Part shown: positions 35,826 through 45,530 of the stretch, piece by piece
Numbering within the stretch: the stretch's first letter is position 1
Layout of the letters: each line of letters starts with the position of its first letter
Source of the DNA: an uncultured Hungatella sp.
GTDB lineage: Bacteria; Bacillota; Clostridia; Lachnospirales; Lachnospiraceae
Reading direction: 5' to 3'
Assembly (NCBI GenBank): GCA_910585435.1
Contig: CAJUEJ010000023.1
Location: 1 to 64,000 of the forward strand
Length of the DNA stretch: 64,000 bases
Position numbers and translations under genes: made by a program
Notes under the pieces: model-generated
What the model was told of the DNA's origin: nothing
The model's input: only the letters and a program-made list of their open reading frames with translations
Database searches by the model: none

Positions 35826-36566
35826 ATGAAAAGATTAAGCAGAAAGAAAAGGATTATATTGTTATCATTAACCGCTGGTATCGGGATGGCAATGGGAGCA
35901 TATGGGAAGTTCAAAAAGGAGAGGAAAAAAGCAGAGGAAACAGGAGGGCATATTCCCTATGGTGTTTATGAAGCTGCGGTAAAACGGACTCTTGATATTG
36001 CTCTGGCAGTAACAGCATTTATTGTCTTTAGTCCGTTAATGGCAGTAACAGCATTGCTGGTAAAAATTAAACTGGGTTCCCCGGTTCTGTTTAAACAAAA
36101 ACGACCGGGACGAAATGGAAAGATATTTACCATCTTTAAATTCCGGACAATGAATGATAAAAAGAACTCCAAAGGAGAATTGCTTCCCGATGAAGAAAGG
36201 CTGACTCCTTTTGGAAAAATGCTGCGGAGTACAAGTCTTGACGAGCTTCCGGAATTATACAATATTCTGTCAGGAGACATGTCCATTGTCGGCCCCAGGC
36301 CGCTATTAGTGGAATATCTTCCAAGATATAATGAAACACAGGCACGGCGGCATGAGGTCAGGCCGGGGCTAACAGGGCTGGCCCAGGTATCAGGACGCAA
36401 TGGATTATCATGGGATGAAAAATTTCTGGATGACTTAAAGTATGTGGAACGTATTACATTTTTAAACGATTTGGCCATTGTGATAAAGACGATTTTTACT
36501 GTGTTAAAGAAAGAAGGAATTAATGCGGGAGAAAAAGTTACAATGCCGGAATTTATGGGAAATTAA
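35826..36566 (+). CDS. Undecaprenyl-phosphate sugar-1-phosphate transferase (priming enzyme)
   Basis: A 246-aa bacterial sugar transferase of the PglC/EpsL type. One hydrophobic re-entrant helix (about 52-80, LDIALAVTAFIVFSPLMAVTALLVKI) is followed by FKQKRPGRNGKIFTIFKFRTM, the DELPEL motif, and SIVGPRPLLVEYL. An extra N-terminal segment (1-45) with a short hydrophobic stretch is less usual. It loads sugar phosphate on the lipid carrier and starts repeat-unit assembly at the inner membrane. Confidence 0.92.
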   Translation: MKRLSRKKRIILLSLTAGIGMAMGAYGKFKKERKKAEETGGHIPYGVYEAAVKRTLDIALAVTAFIVFSPLMAVTALLVKIKLGSPVLFKQKRPGRNGKIFTIFKFRTMNDKKNSKGELLPDEERLTPFGKMLRSTSLDELPELYNILSGDMSIVGPRPLLVEYLPRYNETQARRHEVRPGLTGLAQVSGRNGLSWDEKFLDDLKYVERITFLNDLAIVIKTIFTVLKKEGINAGEKVTMPEFMGN

Positions 36567-36710
36567 CATTAAAGAATAACTGTTTTGGCTAATGTATCAA
36601 TCTATTTGTGCCACTTGGTAGAAATTATAGGTTTTTGTAAGTCTGTCCATGATATGTCAATATGGTAAAGACATTTGTAGATAACCTTCAAAAGAGAAAA
36701 GGAGAATTTT

Positions 36711-37799
36711 ATGAATGTTATGCTCTTTTCGCGGATAATAGCTAAATCAGGTGTGGGTAACTACATGAAACTGTTATCTAATGAATTGGCTCGGCAAGGG
36801 CATTATGTTGTAGTCGTTTCTACGAATAATGAAATGGAGATAGGTGGAACTGAGAGAATTATATTTGAAAAACTGGATAATCTTTCAAAAAAACCAATAG
36901 ATATAATAAAAAATATCAAACATTTACGAAAAATAATTATGACGCATCATATAGATATTGTACATTGTCATCATAGGATGGCTGCCTTCTATATGAGACT
37001 ATATAATTCATTTTATCATATACCCATCGTATATACATTACATTTGGCAGATGTACCTTGTAACTATATCTATAGGAAGATGACGTTTGTTGGCGATAAA
37101 GCCATGGGTGTATCTTCAGAAGTTAGTATTTTTTTGGTTGATAAATTGAAAGTACCGAAAGATAAGGTTGTAACAGTTTTTAATGGTGTGGAACCGGGGG
37201 GGTTGACTCCATTAATTGTGGAAGAAAAGAGAATAGTTCGTAAAAAATGGGATATACCAGAAGGCAGTATAGTTTTTTCGCTCCATTCACGGATTGAAGA
37301 GGTAAAGAACCAGCTACTTATTGTAGAAGCTGTGAAAAGATTGGACAAAGAAGAACGGAAAAAAGTGATTATCCTATGCAGTGGAGTTAAAACCGGTGAA
37401 TATTATAAAAAAGTAATGGATACTATCGAAAACTACAAATTGAAGGAGTACTTTCGATTTATAGGTTGGGCCGATACAAGGGAGGTATTAGGAATCTCTG
37501 ATTTTTTGATATGTCCAAGCCGGAACGAGGGATTTCTGCTTACTTCTGTGGAAGCATTTTTTATGAAAATTCCTGTATTTCGGACAGAAACAGCCGGGTT
37601 TAGAGATCAGAAATATTGCTTTCCAATTAGTATGGATGATCCGGAGATTACTACTGCAATAATGAGAGATATTTATCAAAATGGGGTGGAGAAATACTAT
37701 AAATATGTGCAAGAGGCATATTTGTATGCTATGGAGAATTTTACAGTAAAGGTTATGGCAGAAAAAATTGTACAGGTGTATAGGGATGTTGGGGCATAG
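36711..37799 (+). CDS. Glycosyltransferase family 4
   Basis: A 362-aa GT-B fold cytosolic or membrane-associated glycosyltransferase. The N-terminal domain begins MNVMLFSRIIAKSGVGNYMKLLSNELARQGH; the donor site is in PSRNEGFLLTSVEAF, the E-x7-E type motif of GT4. A 144-bp gap without a clear promoter precedes it. From here to 52.5 kb the DNA is visibly more AT-rich than the flanks, suggesting horizontal origin of the operon interior. Confidence 0.88.
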   Translation: MNVMLFSRIIAKSGVGNYMKLLSNELARQGHYVVVVSTNNEMEIGGTERIIFEKLDNLSKKPIDIIKNIKHLRKIIMTHHIDIVHCHHRMAAFYMRLYNSFYHIPIVYTLHLADVPCNYIYRKMTFVGDKAMGVSSEVSIFLVDKLKVPKDKVVTVFNGVEPGGLTPLIVEEKRIVRKKWDIPEGSIVFSLHSRIEEVKNQLLIVEAVKRLDKEERKKVIILCSGVKTGEYYKKVMDTIENYKLKEYFRFIGWADTREVLGISDFLICPSRNEGFLLTSVEAFFMKIPVFRTETAGFRDQKYCFPISMDDPEITTAIMRDIYQNGVEKYYKYVQEAYLYAMENFTVKVMAEKIVQVYRDVGA

Positions 37800-37838
37800 A
37801 AGACAGAAAAAGACATCTATAATAATATTGGAGATAAG

Positions 37839-39443
37839 ATGAGAATATTATTCACAGGCGTAGGGCGAAGAGTAGAATTAATACAGGCATTTAGAGATGC
37901 CGGGTTAAGGTTAGATATTGAAGTAAAAATATATGGAGCGGATACAGATATGACTGCACCGGCTCTTTTATTTTGCGATTTTTACAGAAAAATATGTAGG
38001 ATGAATGATGAAGAGTATATTCCACAGTTACTGGAAATTTGCAGAGAAGATAAGATTGATCTTTTAATTCCAACAATAGATACGGATTTAATGATTCTCA
38101 GTAAAAATAAAGGAAAGATTGAATCCGCAGGGACAAAGGTGCTTATCAGTACGCCCGAAATGATTGCAGTATGCAGGGATAAGAACTGTACGGCAGACTT
38201 TTTTAAATCATGTGGATTGAGAACGCCAGAAACGATAAATGATTATAAGAAATACACTGGTGGGTATCCATGTTTTATAAAGCCCAGTGATGGAAGCAGC
38301 AGCATCAATGCATTTAAAATTAAGAATAAGGAACAGTTGAAAGTACACGCAGAATCTATAAAAGATTATGTAATACAGCCGTTTGTGGAAGGAAAAGAAT
38401 ATACGGTCGATGTTTTTTGTGATTTTTGTGGAAATCCTATAACCATAACACCTAGACAACGGATTGCGGTTCGAGCAGGGGAAGTACTTAAAACAAAGAT
38501 TGAACTTGAAGAAAAAATAATAGAAGAGGTCGAGAAGTTAGTAGATAAATTCAGACCATGTGGTCCTATAACAATTCAACTAATTAGAGAGAAAAAAACG
38601 AATGTTGATTATTACATAGAAATTAATCCAAGATTTGGCGGAGGGGTTCCGCTTAGTATGAAAGCGGGAGCAAAATCTGCTGAAGCACTTCTCAGATTAT
38701 TGTCAGGGCAAAAAGTAGAGAGACAGCTAAAGGGGACTTTAAATAATGTAGTTTATAGTCGTTTTGATCAAAGTGTTTGTGTGGATAGCGAAGGACGTTC
38801 AAAGATTATTAGAGGTATGATATTTGACTTGGATGATACGCTATATTCAGAAAAAGATTATGTCAAAAGTGGATGCAAGGCAGTGGCAAGCTATATAGGA
38901 AAAGAGGAAGTAGCTGATCGATTTTGGTCAAATTTTATAAATGGGCTGCCAATGTTTGATGAGTATTTAGAGCAAATTGGAAGTTTAGAATTGAAAACAG
39001 AGTTTTTAAAAATTTATCGTTCTCATAAACCAGAGATTCATCTCTATGAAGGCGTCTTAGAACTTATTAAATATTTGAAGAATAATGGAATTAAGGTTGG
39101 AATTATAACAGATGGAAGGCCTGAAGGACAGAGAAATAAAATAGCGGCTTTAGGGCTTGATAAGCTGATTGAAGATATCATTATTACAGATGAACTTGGA
39201 GGATTACAATTCAGAAAGCCAAATGACATTGCATTCCGTATTATGCAGTGTCGCTGGAGAATCCCATATGAACAATTGATTTATGTAGGGGATAATCCGA
39301 AAAAAGATTTTCAAGCGGTACGTCAGTTGGGAATGGAGGGCATATATTTTGAAAATGCGGATGGAATTTACAAAGACCTAGTTAATATATATGAAGGTAT
39401 GCCTAAGGTTAATTCAGTTCTGCAATGTATGATTAAGTTCTGA
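37839..39443 (+). CDS. ATP-grasp ligase fused to a HAD-superfamily hydrolase
   Basis: A 534-aa two-domain protein. Residues about 1-310 are a carbamoyl-phosphate-synthase-like ATP-grasp (N-terminal LFTGVGRRVELIQAF; PCFIKPSDGSSS; IQPFVEGKEYTVDVFC; EINPRFGGGVPLSMKAG). Residues about 325-520 are a HAD hydrolase (GMIFDLDDTLYSE, GIITDGRP, YVGDNPKKDF). ATP-grasp domains join a carboxylate to an amine, and the HAD domain would remove a phosphate. In a polysaccharide operon this suggests amino-acid decoration of a sugar or processing of a phosphorylated intermediate (inference). Spacing to the next gene is 18 nt. Confidence 0.85.
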   Translation: MRILFTGVGRRVELIQAFRDAGLRLDIEVKIYGADTDMTAPALLFCDFYRKICRMNDEEYIPQLLEICREDKIDLLIPTIDTDLMILSKNKGKIESAGTKVLISTPEMIAVCRDKNCTADFFKSCGLRTPETINDYKKYTGGYPCFIKPSDGSSSINAFKIKNKEQLKVHAESIKDYVIQPFVEGKEYTVDVFCDFCGNPITITPRQRIAVRAGEVLKTKIELEEKIIEEVEKLVDKFRPCGPITIQLIREKKTNVDYYIEINPRFGGGVPLSMKAGAKSAEALLRLLSGQKVERQLKGTLNNVVYSRFDQSVCVDSEGRSKIIRGMIFDLDDTLYSEKDYVKSGCKAVASYIGKEEVADRFWSNFINGLPMFDEYLEQIGSLELKTEFLKIYRSHKPEIHLYEGVLELIKYLKNNGIKVGIITDGRPEGQRNKIAALGLDKLIEDIIITDELGGLQFRKPNDIAFRIMQCRWRIPYEQLIYVGDNPKKDFQAVRQLGMEGIYFENADGIYKDLVNIYEGMPKVNSVLQCMIKF

Positions 39444-39461
39444 CATAGTAGAGAGGTGATA

Positions 39462-40310
39462 ATGATAGAAGATAATGAAAATATTCTTGCAGCAATGCAG
39501 AAAAAACAATTAGAAATACTGTATGAATTAGATCGCATATGTAAAAAAAATAGTTTAAATTATTGTCTCTCAAGTGGAACATGCCTGGGAGCATTACGCC
39601 ATAAGGGTTTTATACCTTGGGATGATGATATAGATGTTTATATGTCGTGGAACGATGCCGAAAAATTAATAAAATGTCAAAATGACTTTCAGGAACATTT
39701 TTTTATTCAGACTTACAAAACAGATCCTGGTTTTCAGTCTACACATTATCGTCTTTGCGATTCATCCACATCATGTTTTTTAAAAGATATGGAAATGTTA
39801 AATTGTAATCACGGAATTTTTATAGATATTTATATTTATTATCCATATCCGGACAGCAAAATACTTGCACATAAAATAATTTTGGACTCTTTCCTGTATC
39901 GTATCTTGGTTGCAGGAGATGGTCCCCGGAATCATGGAAGAATCGCAAATACTATTGGAAAAATAGTTCTGAATATGTATAGAGGAAAGAGACGGAAAAA
40001 GAAAATTAATCAGATAGAAAATGAGTACAAGAGAAATGGTGGTAAGAATTATGTGGCCACATATTTTGGTAAGGATGTTACTCTGACAAAATCTATTGTT
40101 TATCCAAGAATGTGGTTTGAGAATCCGGTTTATATGCAGTTTGAAGATATGATTGTACCATGCCCGGGAGATATTAAAAAATATTGTGAATTACAGTATG
40201 GAACTACATATATGCAGTTGCCGCCGAAAGAGAAGCAAGTACCTCATCATGAGTTTGTATATTTCAGTGTGACAGAACCATATACAAAGTTTAAAGGAAA
40301 GTACTACTGA
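39462..40310 (+). CDS. LicD-family phosphotransferase
   Basis: A 282-aa LicD protein. The family hallmark is clear: LSSGTCLGALRHKGFIPWDDDIDVYM, then HGIFIDIYIYYPYP. LicD enzymes pass a phospho-alcohol, classically phosphocholine, from a CDP carrier to a glycan. ATG 39462 has a GAGAGGTG box; a GTG two codons earlier falls within it. A second LicD gene lies at 45531 and a TarI-like cytidylyltransferase follows directly. Confidence 0.9.
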   Translation: MIEDNENILAAMQKKQLEILYELDRICKKNSLNYCLSSGTCLGALRHKGFIPWDDDIDVYMSWNDAEKLIKCQNDFQEHFFIQTYKTDPGFQSTHYRLCDSSTSCFLKDMEMLNCNHGIFIDIYIYYPYPDSKILAHKIILDSFLYRILVAGDGPRNHGRIANTIGKIVLNMYRGKRRKKKINQIENEYKRNGGKNYVATYFGKDVTLTKSIVYPRMWFENPVYMQFEDMIVPCPGDIKKYCELQYGTTYMQLPPKEKQVPHHEFVYFSVTEPYTKFKGKYY

Positions 40311-40326
40311 ATGGAGAGATAATATA

Positions 40327-41058
40327 ATGAATTACGGAATGATTCTTGCAGGTGGAGTGGGACAGAGAATGAGGAGTTCAGGACTTCCGAAGCAATTTTT
40401 AAATGTCTTTGGTAAGCCAATTATTATATATACACTTGAAAAATTTGAAACATGTATTGATATTGATTCTATAATCATTGTCTGTAATTCTTCATGGATT
40501 GATCATATGAAAGCACAAGCAGATCGATATGGGTTAAAAAAGGTTGCTGCAATCATATGTGGTGGAAAAGATCGGCAGAACAGCATTCTTAATGGTCTTA
40601 AATATATTAAAGAAAATGGTGGAAAAGAAGAGGATATCATCGTAATACATGACGGAGTTCGCCCATTAGTACAGAGCAATGTTATCAGTGAAAATGTAAG
40701 AACTGCAAAGAAATATGGAAGTGCAATGACTGTTAGGGCTGTTATCGAATCTGTTGTTATAACAGATAGTGATAATGCAAATTTTTCTGATTTTAAAAAG
40801 AGAGATGATACATTTAGTCTTACGGCTCCGCAGTCATTTAAGCTAAACACATTGATGAATGCTTATTTAAATGCTGAAAATTCGGAACAGCCAATACCAT
40901 TGCTGGATTCTGCGTTAGTCTATACGTATCTTGGAAATAGTATTCATATTGTAAAAGAGAATAATCAGAATATAAAAATAACAACGCCAGAAGATTATTA
41001 CATTTTAAAGGCTATGCTGGAACTAGAAGAAAATAAATATATATTTGGTATTTGCTAG
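40327..41058 (+). CDS. IspD/TarI-type cytidylyltransferase
   Basis: A 243-aa nucleotidyltransferase that makes a CDP-alcohol. The N-terminal loop MILAGGVGQRMRSSGLPKQF and HDGVRPLV are the IspD/TarI signatures. In this setting, between LicD and a short-chain-like reductase, a ribitol- or other polyol-5-phosphate cytidylyltransferase is more likely than the isoprenoid enzyme. It could supply the CDP-activated group for the LicD proteins (inference). Confidence 0.85.
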   Translation: MNYGMILAGGVGQRMRSSGLPKQFLNVFGKPIIIYTLEKFETCIDIDSIIIVCNSSWIDHMKAQADRYGLKKVAAIICGGKDRQNSILNGLKYIKENGGKEEDIIVIHDGVRPLVQSNVISENVRTAKKYGSAMTVRAVIESVVITDSDNANFSDFKKRDDTFSLTAPQSFKLNTLMNAYLNAENSEQPIPLLDSALVYTYLGNSIHIVKENNQNIKITTPEDYYILKAMLELEENKYIFGIC

Positions 41059-41079
41059 AATGAGGGAGAAGATATTTTT

Positions 41080-42101
41080 ATGGAAAGAAGAGATTTGGAT
41101 ATCATAACACAGAGTGCAGTAAATTGGAGGATGTATCAAAATAAGACTGTGCTGATTACGGGTGCAACTGGACGCCTTGGCAGATACATTTTAGAAACAT
41201 TAACCGATATGGATTTAAGATATAATTTAAATATGGTAATCATCGGTTTGGCAAGAAACCAGATCAAAGCACATGAAATTTTTGGAAATCTTTTGGAATT
41301 GCCGAATATAAGATTTATCTTTCAGGATATGAATGAAGAGATCATTTATACAGGCACTATCGATTATATATTTCATACAGCAGGTCCTGCGGCTCCTGTA
41401 GATTTTAAAGAAATGGCAGTAGAGACATTATGGACACATGTAAATGGAACAAGGAATGTTCTGGAATGTGCTAAAAAATATAATACAAAGAGGGTTTTTT
41501 ATGTATCTACAGATGAAGTTTATGGTGCGTTTGAAGGAGAGAAACATATCAAGGAAGAGGATATGGGAGTATTAAAACATCTTAATTTCAGAGCTTCTTA
41601 TCCTGAAGCCAAAAGATTATGTGAGACTATGTTTGAATCATATAAACAGGAATATAATGTTGATTATTGTGGAGTGCGGTTTTCACATACATTAGGACCA
41701 GGGATACTTTTGGATGATGGCAGGGCATTTGCTCAATTTATAGATTGTATTATTCATGACCGAGATATTATACTCCAGTCTGATGGCAGTGCAATGCGAA
41801 CATATACTTATACTGCGGACGGTATTAATGCTATATTTTTAATTATGGAGAAAGGTGAAAGTTTTTTTATAATGTTGCTTCTAATGAAAATATGATAAGT
41901 ATAAGAGATCTTGCCAATTTACTTGTAAAAATATCATTGACAGGAAAAAGTAAAGTGATTATTAGTGAAGAGGCAGGCAAATTACCATATTTGCCTTTCA
42001 AACTTCCTATTATGGATACCACTAAAGTTAGAGAACTAGGATGGAAACCACAGGTAGATATAGAGAAAACATTTCGATGGACGATAGAATCATTTATGTA
42101 A
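41080..42101 (+). pseudogene. NAD-dependent epimerase/dehydratase with a frameshift in a T-run
   Basis: An extended SDR enzyme: VLITGATGRLGRYIL nucleotide site, YVSTDEVYG, and catalytic YPEAK (Y-x3-K). At 41862-41868 a run of seven T ends the frame at 41895 after ...GESFFI. With eight T the sequence continues as FFYNVASNENMISIRDLANLL and ends normally at 42101, giving about 340 aa. A single-base deletion, a sequencing error or slippage-based switching could explain it. In Part order it lies next to the TarI-like gene and may make the polyol or sugar that is later activated. Confidence 0.8.
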
Positions 42102-42136
42102 ATATAATATAAAAGAGGTATTGTAAAGCTGGTAAG

Positions 42137-43051
42137 ATGGAACACTTAAAAGTGGCTGTGTTGATGAGTACATATAATGGCAAAAAGTACATTGAAGAGC
42201 AGATACTTTCTATTCTTTCACAGAGCAATATTCATGTACAGTTGATTATTCGTGATGATGGTTCAACAGATGGGACACAAGATATTATTAAACGGTATAG
42301 TTATTGCTTAGAAAATGTGAAATTTATACAAGGAAATGAAAATCTAGGACCAGGTATGGCCTTTATGACACTTTTGAAAAATTGTTTTTCCAATATATAT
42401 GATTATTATGCATTTGCCGATCAAGATGATATATGGCATCCTAATAAACTTTCAAAAGCGGTTGAAAAACTAATGTTATTAGATAAACCTGTATTATATT
42501 GCTCCAATCAAACGATATATAAAGACGGAAAGGAGTTAGGTTTGAGATTCGACAATACTCCGGATCTAAGCTTAATTGGGCATATATCAAAAAATGCATT
42601 GAGTGGATGCACTATGGTATTTAATTCTACACTTGCAAAGATAATTGTTGATAAACCTCTTCCTCCAAAGAAACTTCTTCAATATCGAATGCATGATGCA
42701 ATAGTTTTTTTAATAGCTCTATTAAATGGAGAAGTTATCTACGATGAGAATTCATACATTAATTATCGTATACATGCTACGAATACAGTAGGATTAAAGA
42801 AAACAAATATTTTTTTTCGTACCAGACGTTTTTTAAAACATGATGCTAAAAATATCCGTAAAAATAGTGCTAGGTACTTATTGGATTATTTCCCTGTAGA
42901 AAAGAAGGATAAAGAGATTCTTGAAGAGATAGCTAATTATCAAAGAAGCTTTAAGGAAAGATATAAATTATTATGCGACACTAGATTTTATCATGAATCT
43001 GGAGAAAACAAAATATTATTCTGGATTAAAATATTGTTGAATTATATATAG
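42137..43051 (+). CDS. Glycosyltransferase family 2
   Basis: A 304-aa GT-A fold transferase, resembling rhamnosyltransferases. AVLMSTYNGKKYIEEQILSIL, the donor motif IIRDDGSTDGTQD, and FADQDDIWHPNKL with the metal-binding acidic residues are clear. It extends the lipid-linked repeat unit at the cytosolic side. Closely packed with the genes on both sides. Confidence 0.9.
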   Translation: MEHLKVAVLMSTYNGKKYIEEQILSILSQSNIHVQLIIRDDGSTDGTQDIIKRYSYCLENVKFIQGNENLGPGMAFMTLLKNCFSNIYDYYAFADQDDIWHPNKLSKAVEKLMLLDKPVLYCSNQTIYKDGKELGLRFDNTPDLSLIGHISKNALSGCTMVFNSTLAKIIVDKPLPPKKLLQYRMHDAIVFLIALLNGEVIYDENSYINYRIHATNTVGLKKTNIFFRTRRFLKHDAKNIRKNSARYLLDYFPVEKKDKEILEEIANYQRSFKERYKLLCDTRFYHESGENKILFWIKILLNYI

Positions 43052-43067
43052 CAGAGGGAAGTTCGGT

Positions 43068-44141
43068 GTGGAAAATTCATTAGTATTTGTTAGCCCTGTG
43101 GGTAGAATTTTAAAGCAAAGGAAGATTGTGGGCGATGGTGGGATAGCACGTTATAATGCATGGGATAAAAGAATTAGGACTATAAGATGCAGAAGAGGTG
43201 ATACAGAAATCATTGAACTGACAGGAAGAAAGCGCATGCTTCGCCTCATTAAGCTATTTGTTTTGTCGAAAGGGAAAAAAATATTTCTTTTATATCCTCA
43301 TGCAGGTATCCGACTTGATCGAAAAGGATTCGTGTATGAAGTGTTGAGTTTTACCTTTATAATTTTGATGAGATATTGTTCTTGCCGCAATCAGGTAATT
43401 CTTGATATCAGTGATCTGAAATATGAGCAGTCGCTAGATTTGGAGTTGGATAATCTTGATAGCAGAGCGCTTAAAATATTAGAAAAAGTTCTCTTTTTGG
43501 GAAGAAAATTCTACTTTATATTCGCTTCTGAAAGTATGTGTGAATTTGCATCCAGAAAGTACGGAATTCCAAAGAACAGGATAACTACGTGTATAAATGG
43601 CGGAGATATTGTTGAAGAATATAATGGCTGTAGAACTGATAATACTATCAAATATATTTATTCCGGAACTTTAAACAGAGGAAGGAACATTGAAAATATG
43701 ATAGGCAATTTTCCGGATAAAGAAGGGTATGAATTGATTTTGCTGGGAAACGATGGAGAGTGGATTGATAATATTATAAAGGGAAGAGGTAATATTAAAT
43801 ATCTCGGTGCAGTTCCAGAACAGGAGGCTCATCGAATTGTTTCTTGCTGTGATGTAGGTCTTATTCCTTACGATGAGCATAGGCTTTATTACAATATAGC
43901 GTACCCAACTAAGCTATCATTTTATATCACAGCAGGAATATCGTACTTGGCTACCCCAACACATGAGATTGAGAGATTAGGTTATGATATCGGTTATATA
44001 CGTAAGATGGATGAATGGAAGGATACAATCATGGATATAGGGATTGATGAAATAAATGAAAAAAAGAAAAAAATTGCACAAATCAAAAACGAATTTTCGT
44101 GGGATACTACATTGTCGTGTCGATGGCTTGACGAAATATAA
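43068..44141 (+). CDS. Glycosyltransferase, GT-B fold (GT4-like)
   Basis: A 357-aa protein. The C-terminal half has the GT4-type donor domain: YIYSGTLNRGRNIENMIGNFP, LLGNDGEWID, and VSCCDVGLIPYDEHRLYYNIAYPTKLSFYITAG. The N-terminal half is divergent. The start is GTG 43068, 8 nt after an AGAGGGA box; no better ATG exists. The sugar donor is not assignable. Confidence 0.75.
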   Translation: MENSLVFVSPVGRILKQRKIVGDGGIARYNAWDKRIRTIRCRRGDTEIIELTGRKRMLRLIKLFVLSKGKKIFLLYPHAGIRLDRKGFVYEVLSFTFIILMRYCSCRNQVILDISDLKYEQSLDLELDNLDSRALKILEKVLFLGRKFYFIFASESMCEFASRKYGIPKNRITTCINGGDIVEEYNGCRTDNTIKYIYSGTLNRGRNIENMIGNFPDKEGYELILLGNDGEWIDNIIKGRGNIKYLGAVPEQEAHRIVSCCDVGLIPYDEHRLYYNIAYPTKLSFYITAGISYLATPTHEIERLGYDIGYIRKMDEWKDTIMDIGIDEINEKKKKIAQIKNEFSWDTTLSCRWLDEI

Positions 44142-44247
44142 AAAAGGATAAAGATCGAACCATATCGTTTTGCAAATATTATGATTGATTTAGTGCTGAA
44201 TACTTATATAAAGTTGAAAAGACTTAATAATAATTGAAGGTGGTACT

Positions 44248-45519
44248 ATGTTAAAAATATCAATTCCTCCAATATATACTTTTTTATTGATCATATTTCC
44301 GTTAATCAACAGCTATGATTTGATAGGAGTCTCTCCTGTCTTATTATTTAGTGTTTTAGAAATGATTTTGGTTATGTTATGGATACAGAATAGGACAATA
44401 ATCAGGCTGGATAGAAGAATAGTGATATACTTGGCATATATGCTGCTTTCCGCTACAATAGGTATATTGCACTCAGAACAGAATTCTTTATATACATTAG
44501 GCATAAAGATATTTCTTTATGTTATTACTTTTTTTGTGTTTTATGTATTTAGCTGGCAGATCATTGATTTTGAATATGCTATAAAATTGTATGTTAGGAT
44601 TTCGGTAATATTATCTGTTCTTGTTATAATACAGTTTGTATTTTCATTGTTAGGCAGAGGCTTCTCTTTGGTACCGCCAGGGCTGCCTTTGGCAGGAGAA
44701 AATGTGGTGTCTAGTGATACTATACGCTCAGCCCAAATGACAAATAACAGGTATTCTACTTTTTTTTTGGAACCAGCGCATCAATGTGAATATATACTGC
44801 CTTGTCTGGCAGTATTGTTGTTTAGAGATAGTTATAAGAAAAAGGGAAAAAATCTTCTGCGGGCAATGCTGATTACTATAGGATTATTTTGTACAACTTC
44901 TTCTATAGGTATTTTTGCTTCTATCATATTATGGATTTATTTTAGTGTAGTGTTGATAAGAAGGCGTGATGCATCATGGATGATATATCTTTTGATTATT
45001 GTTCCGTTGTTTCTGCTTATATTCTCTTTTTTTATGAGATTTGAGTATATTAGGACTAATATTGTTGCGAGACTTGCAGTTTTGGATATTAGAAATACAA
45101 CGAGGACGGAAGGATTTAGAAGAATCAGGTATGGCTGGTTGTGTTTTGGTGAGTTAGGCGTGATGCAGAAAATATTTGGAGCCGGTTACAAAAACTTTGG
45201 ATATTACTTAGCAGAAAGTGGAATTGGTTATAAAATGATGGGTACCAATGACCTGCAATTGATTTCGTATACGAATGGGCTTGCAGGGATGTTTATTGGA
45301 CTGGGACTGATTGGAACATTCCTGAATCTCAGATTGTTTTTGGGGGACTGTCTTAAATCAAAAAATACACTTGTGTATGGCCTGCTGCTGACATGGGGGC
45401 TGATTATGGCAACATCAAATTCATTCGATGATATAGTAGGCGTGATGCCGTTGATTCTTGCAATGAACATAGTCTTTCACCATAGGAAAATAAAGGACAG
45501 GATTAATTTGGCAGTGTGA
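44248..45519 (+). CDS. O-antigen/capsule polymerase (Wzy-like)
   Basis: A 423-aa polytopic membrane protein with about 11 hydrophobic helices and a large external loop at about 150-180 (GENVVSSDTIRSAQMTNNRYSTFFLEPAHQCEY). The loop and the arrangement fit Wzy-type polymerases, which are too divergent for firm assignment by sequence alone. It links repeat units outside the membrane after export by the flippase at 49907. GGTGG-type box upstream of ATG. Confidence 0.8.
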   Translation: MLKISIPPIYTFLLIIFPLINSYDLIGVSPVLLFSVLEMILVMLWIQNRTIIRLDRRIVIYLAYMLLSATIGILHSEQNSLYTLGIKIFLYVITFFVFYVFSWQIIDFEYAIKLYVRISVILSVLVIIQFVFSLLGRGFSLVPPGLPLAGENVVSSDTIRSAQMTNNRYSTFFLEPAHQCEYILPCLAVLLFRDSYKKKGKNLLRAMLITIGLFCTTSSIGIFASIILWIYFSVVLIRRRDASWMIYLLIIVPLFLLIFSFFMRFEYIRTNIVARLAVLDIRNTTRTEGFRRIRYGWLCFGELGVMQKIFGAGYKNFGYYLAESGIGYKMMGTNDLQLISYTNGLAGMFIGLGLIGTFLNLRLFLGDCLKSKNTLVYGLLLTWGLIMATSNSFDDIVGVMPLILAMNIVFHHRKIKDRINLAV

Positions 45520-45530
45520 GGAAGAGCAAT

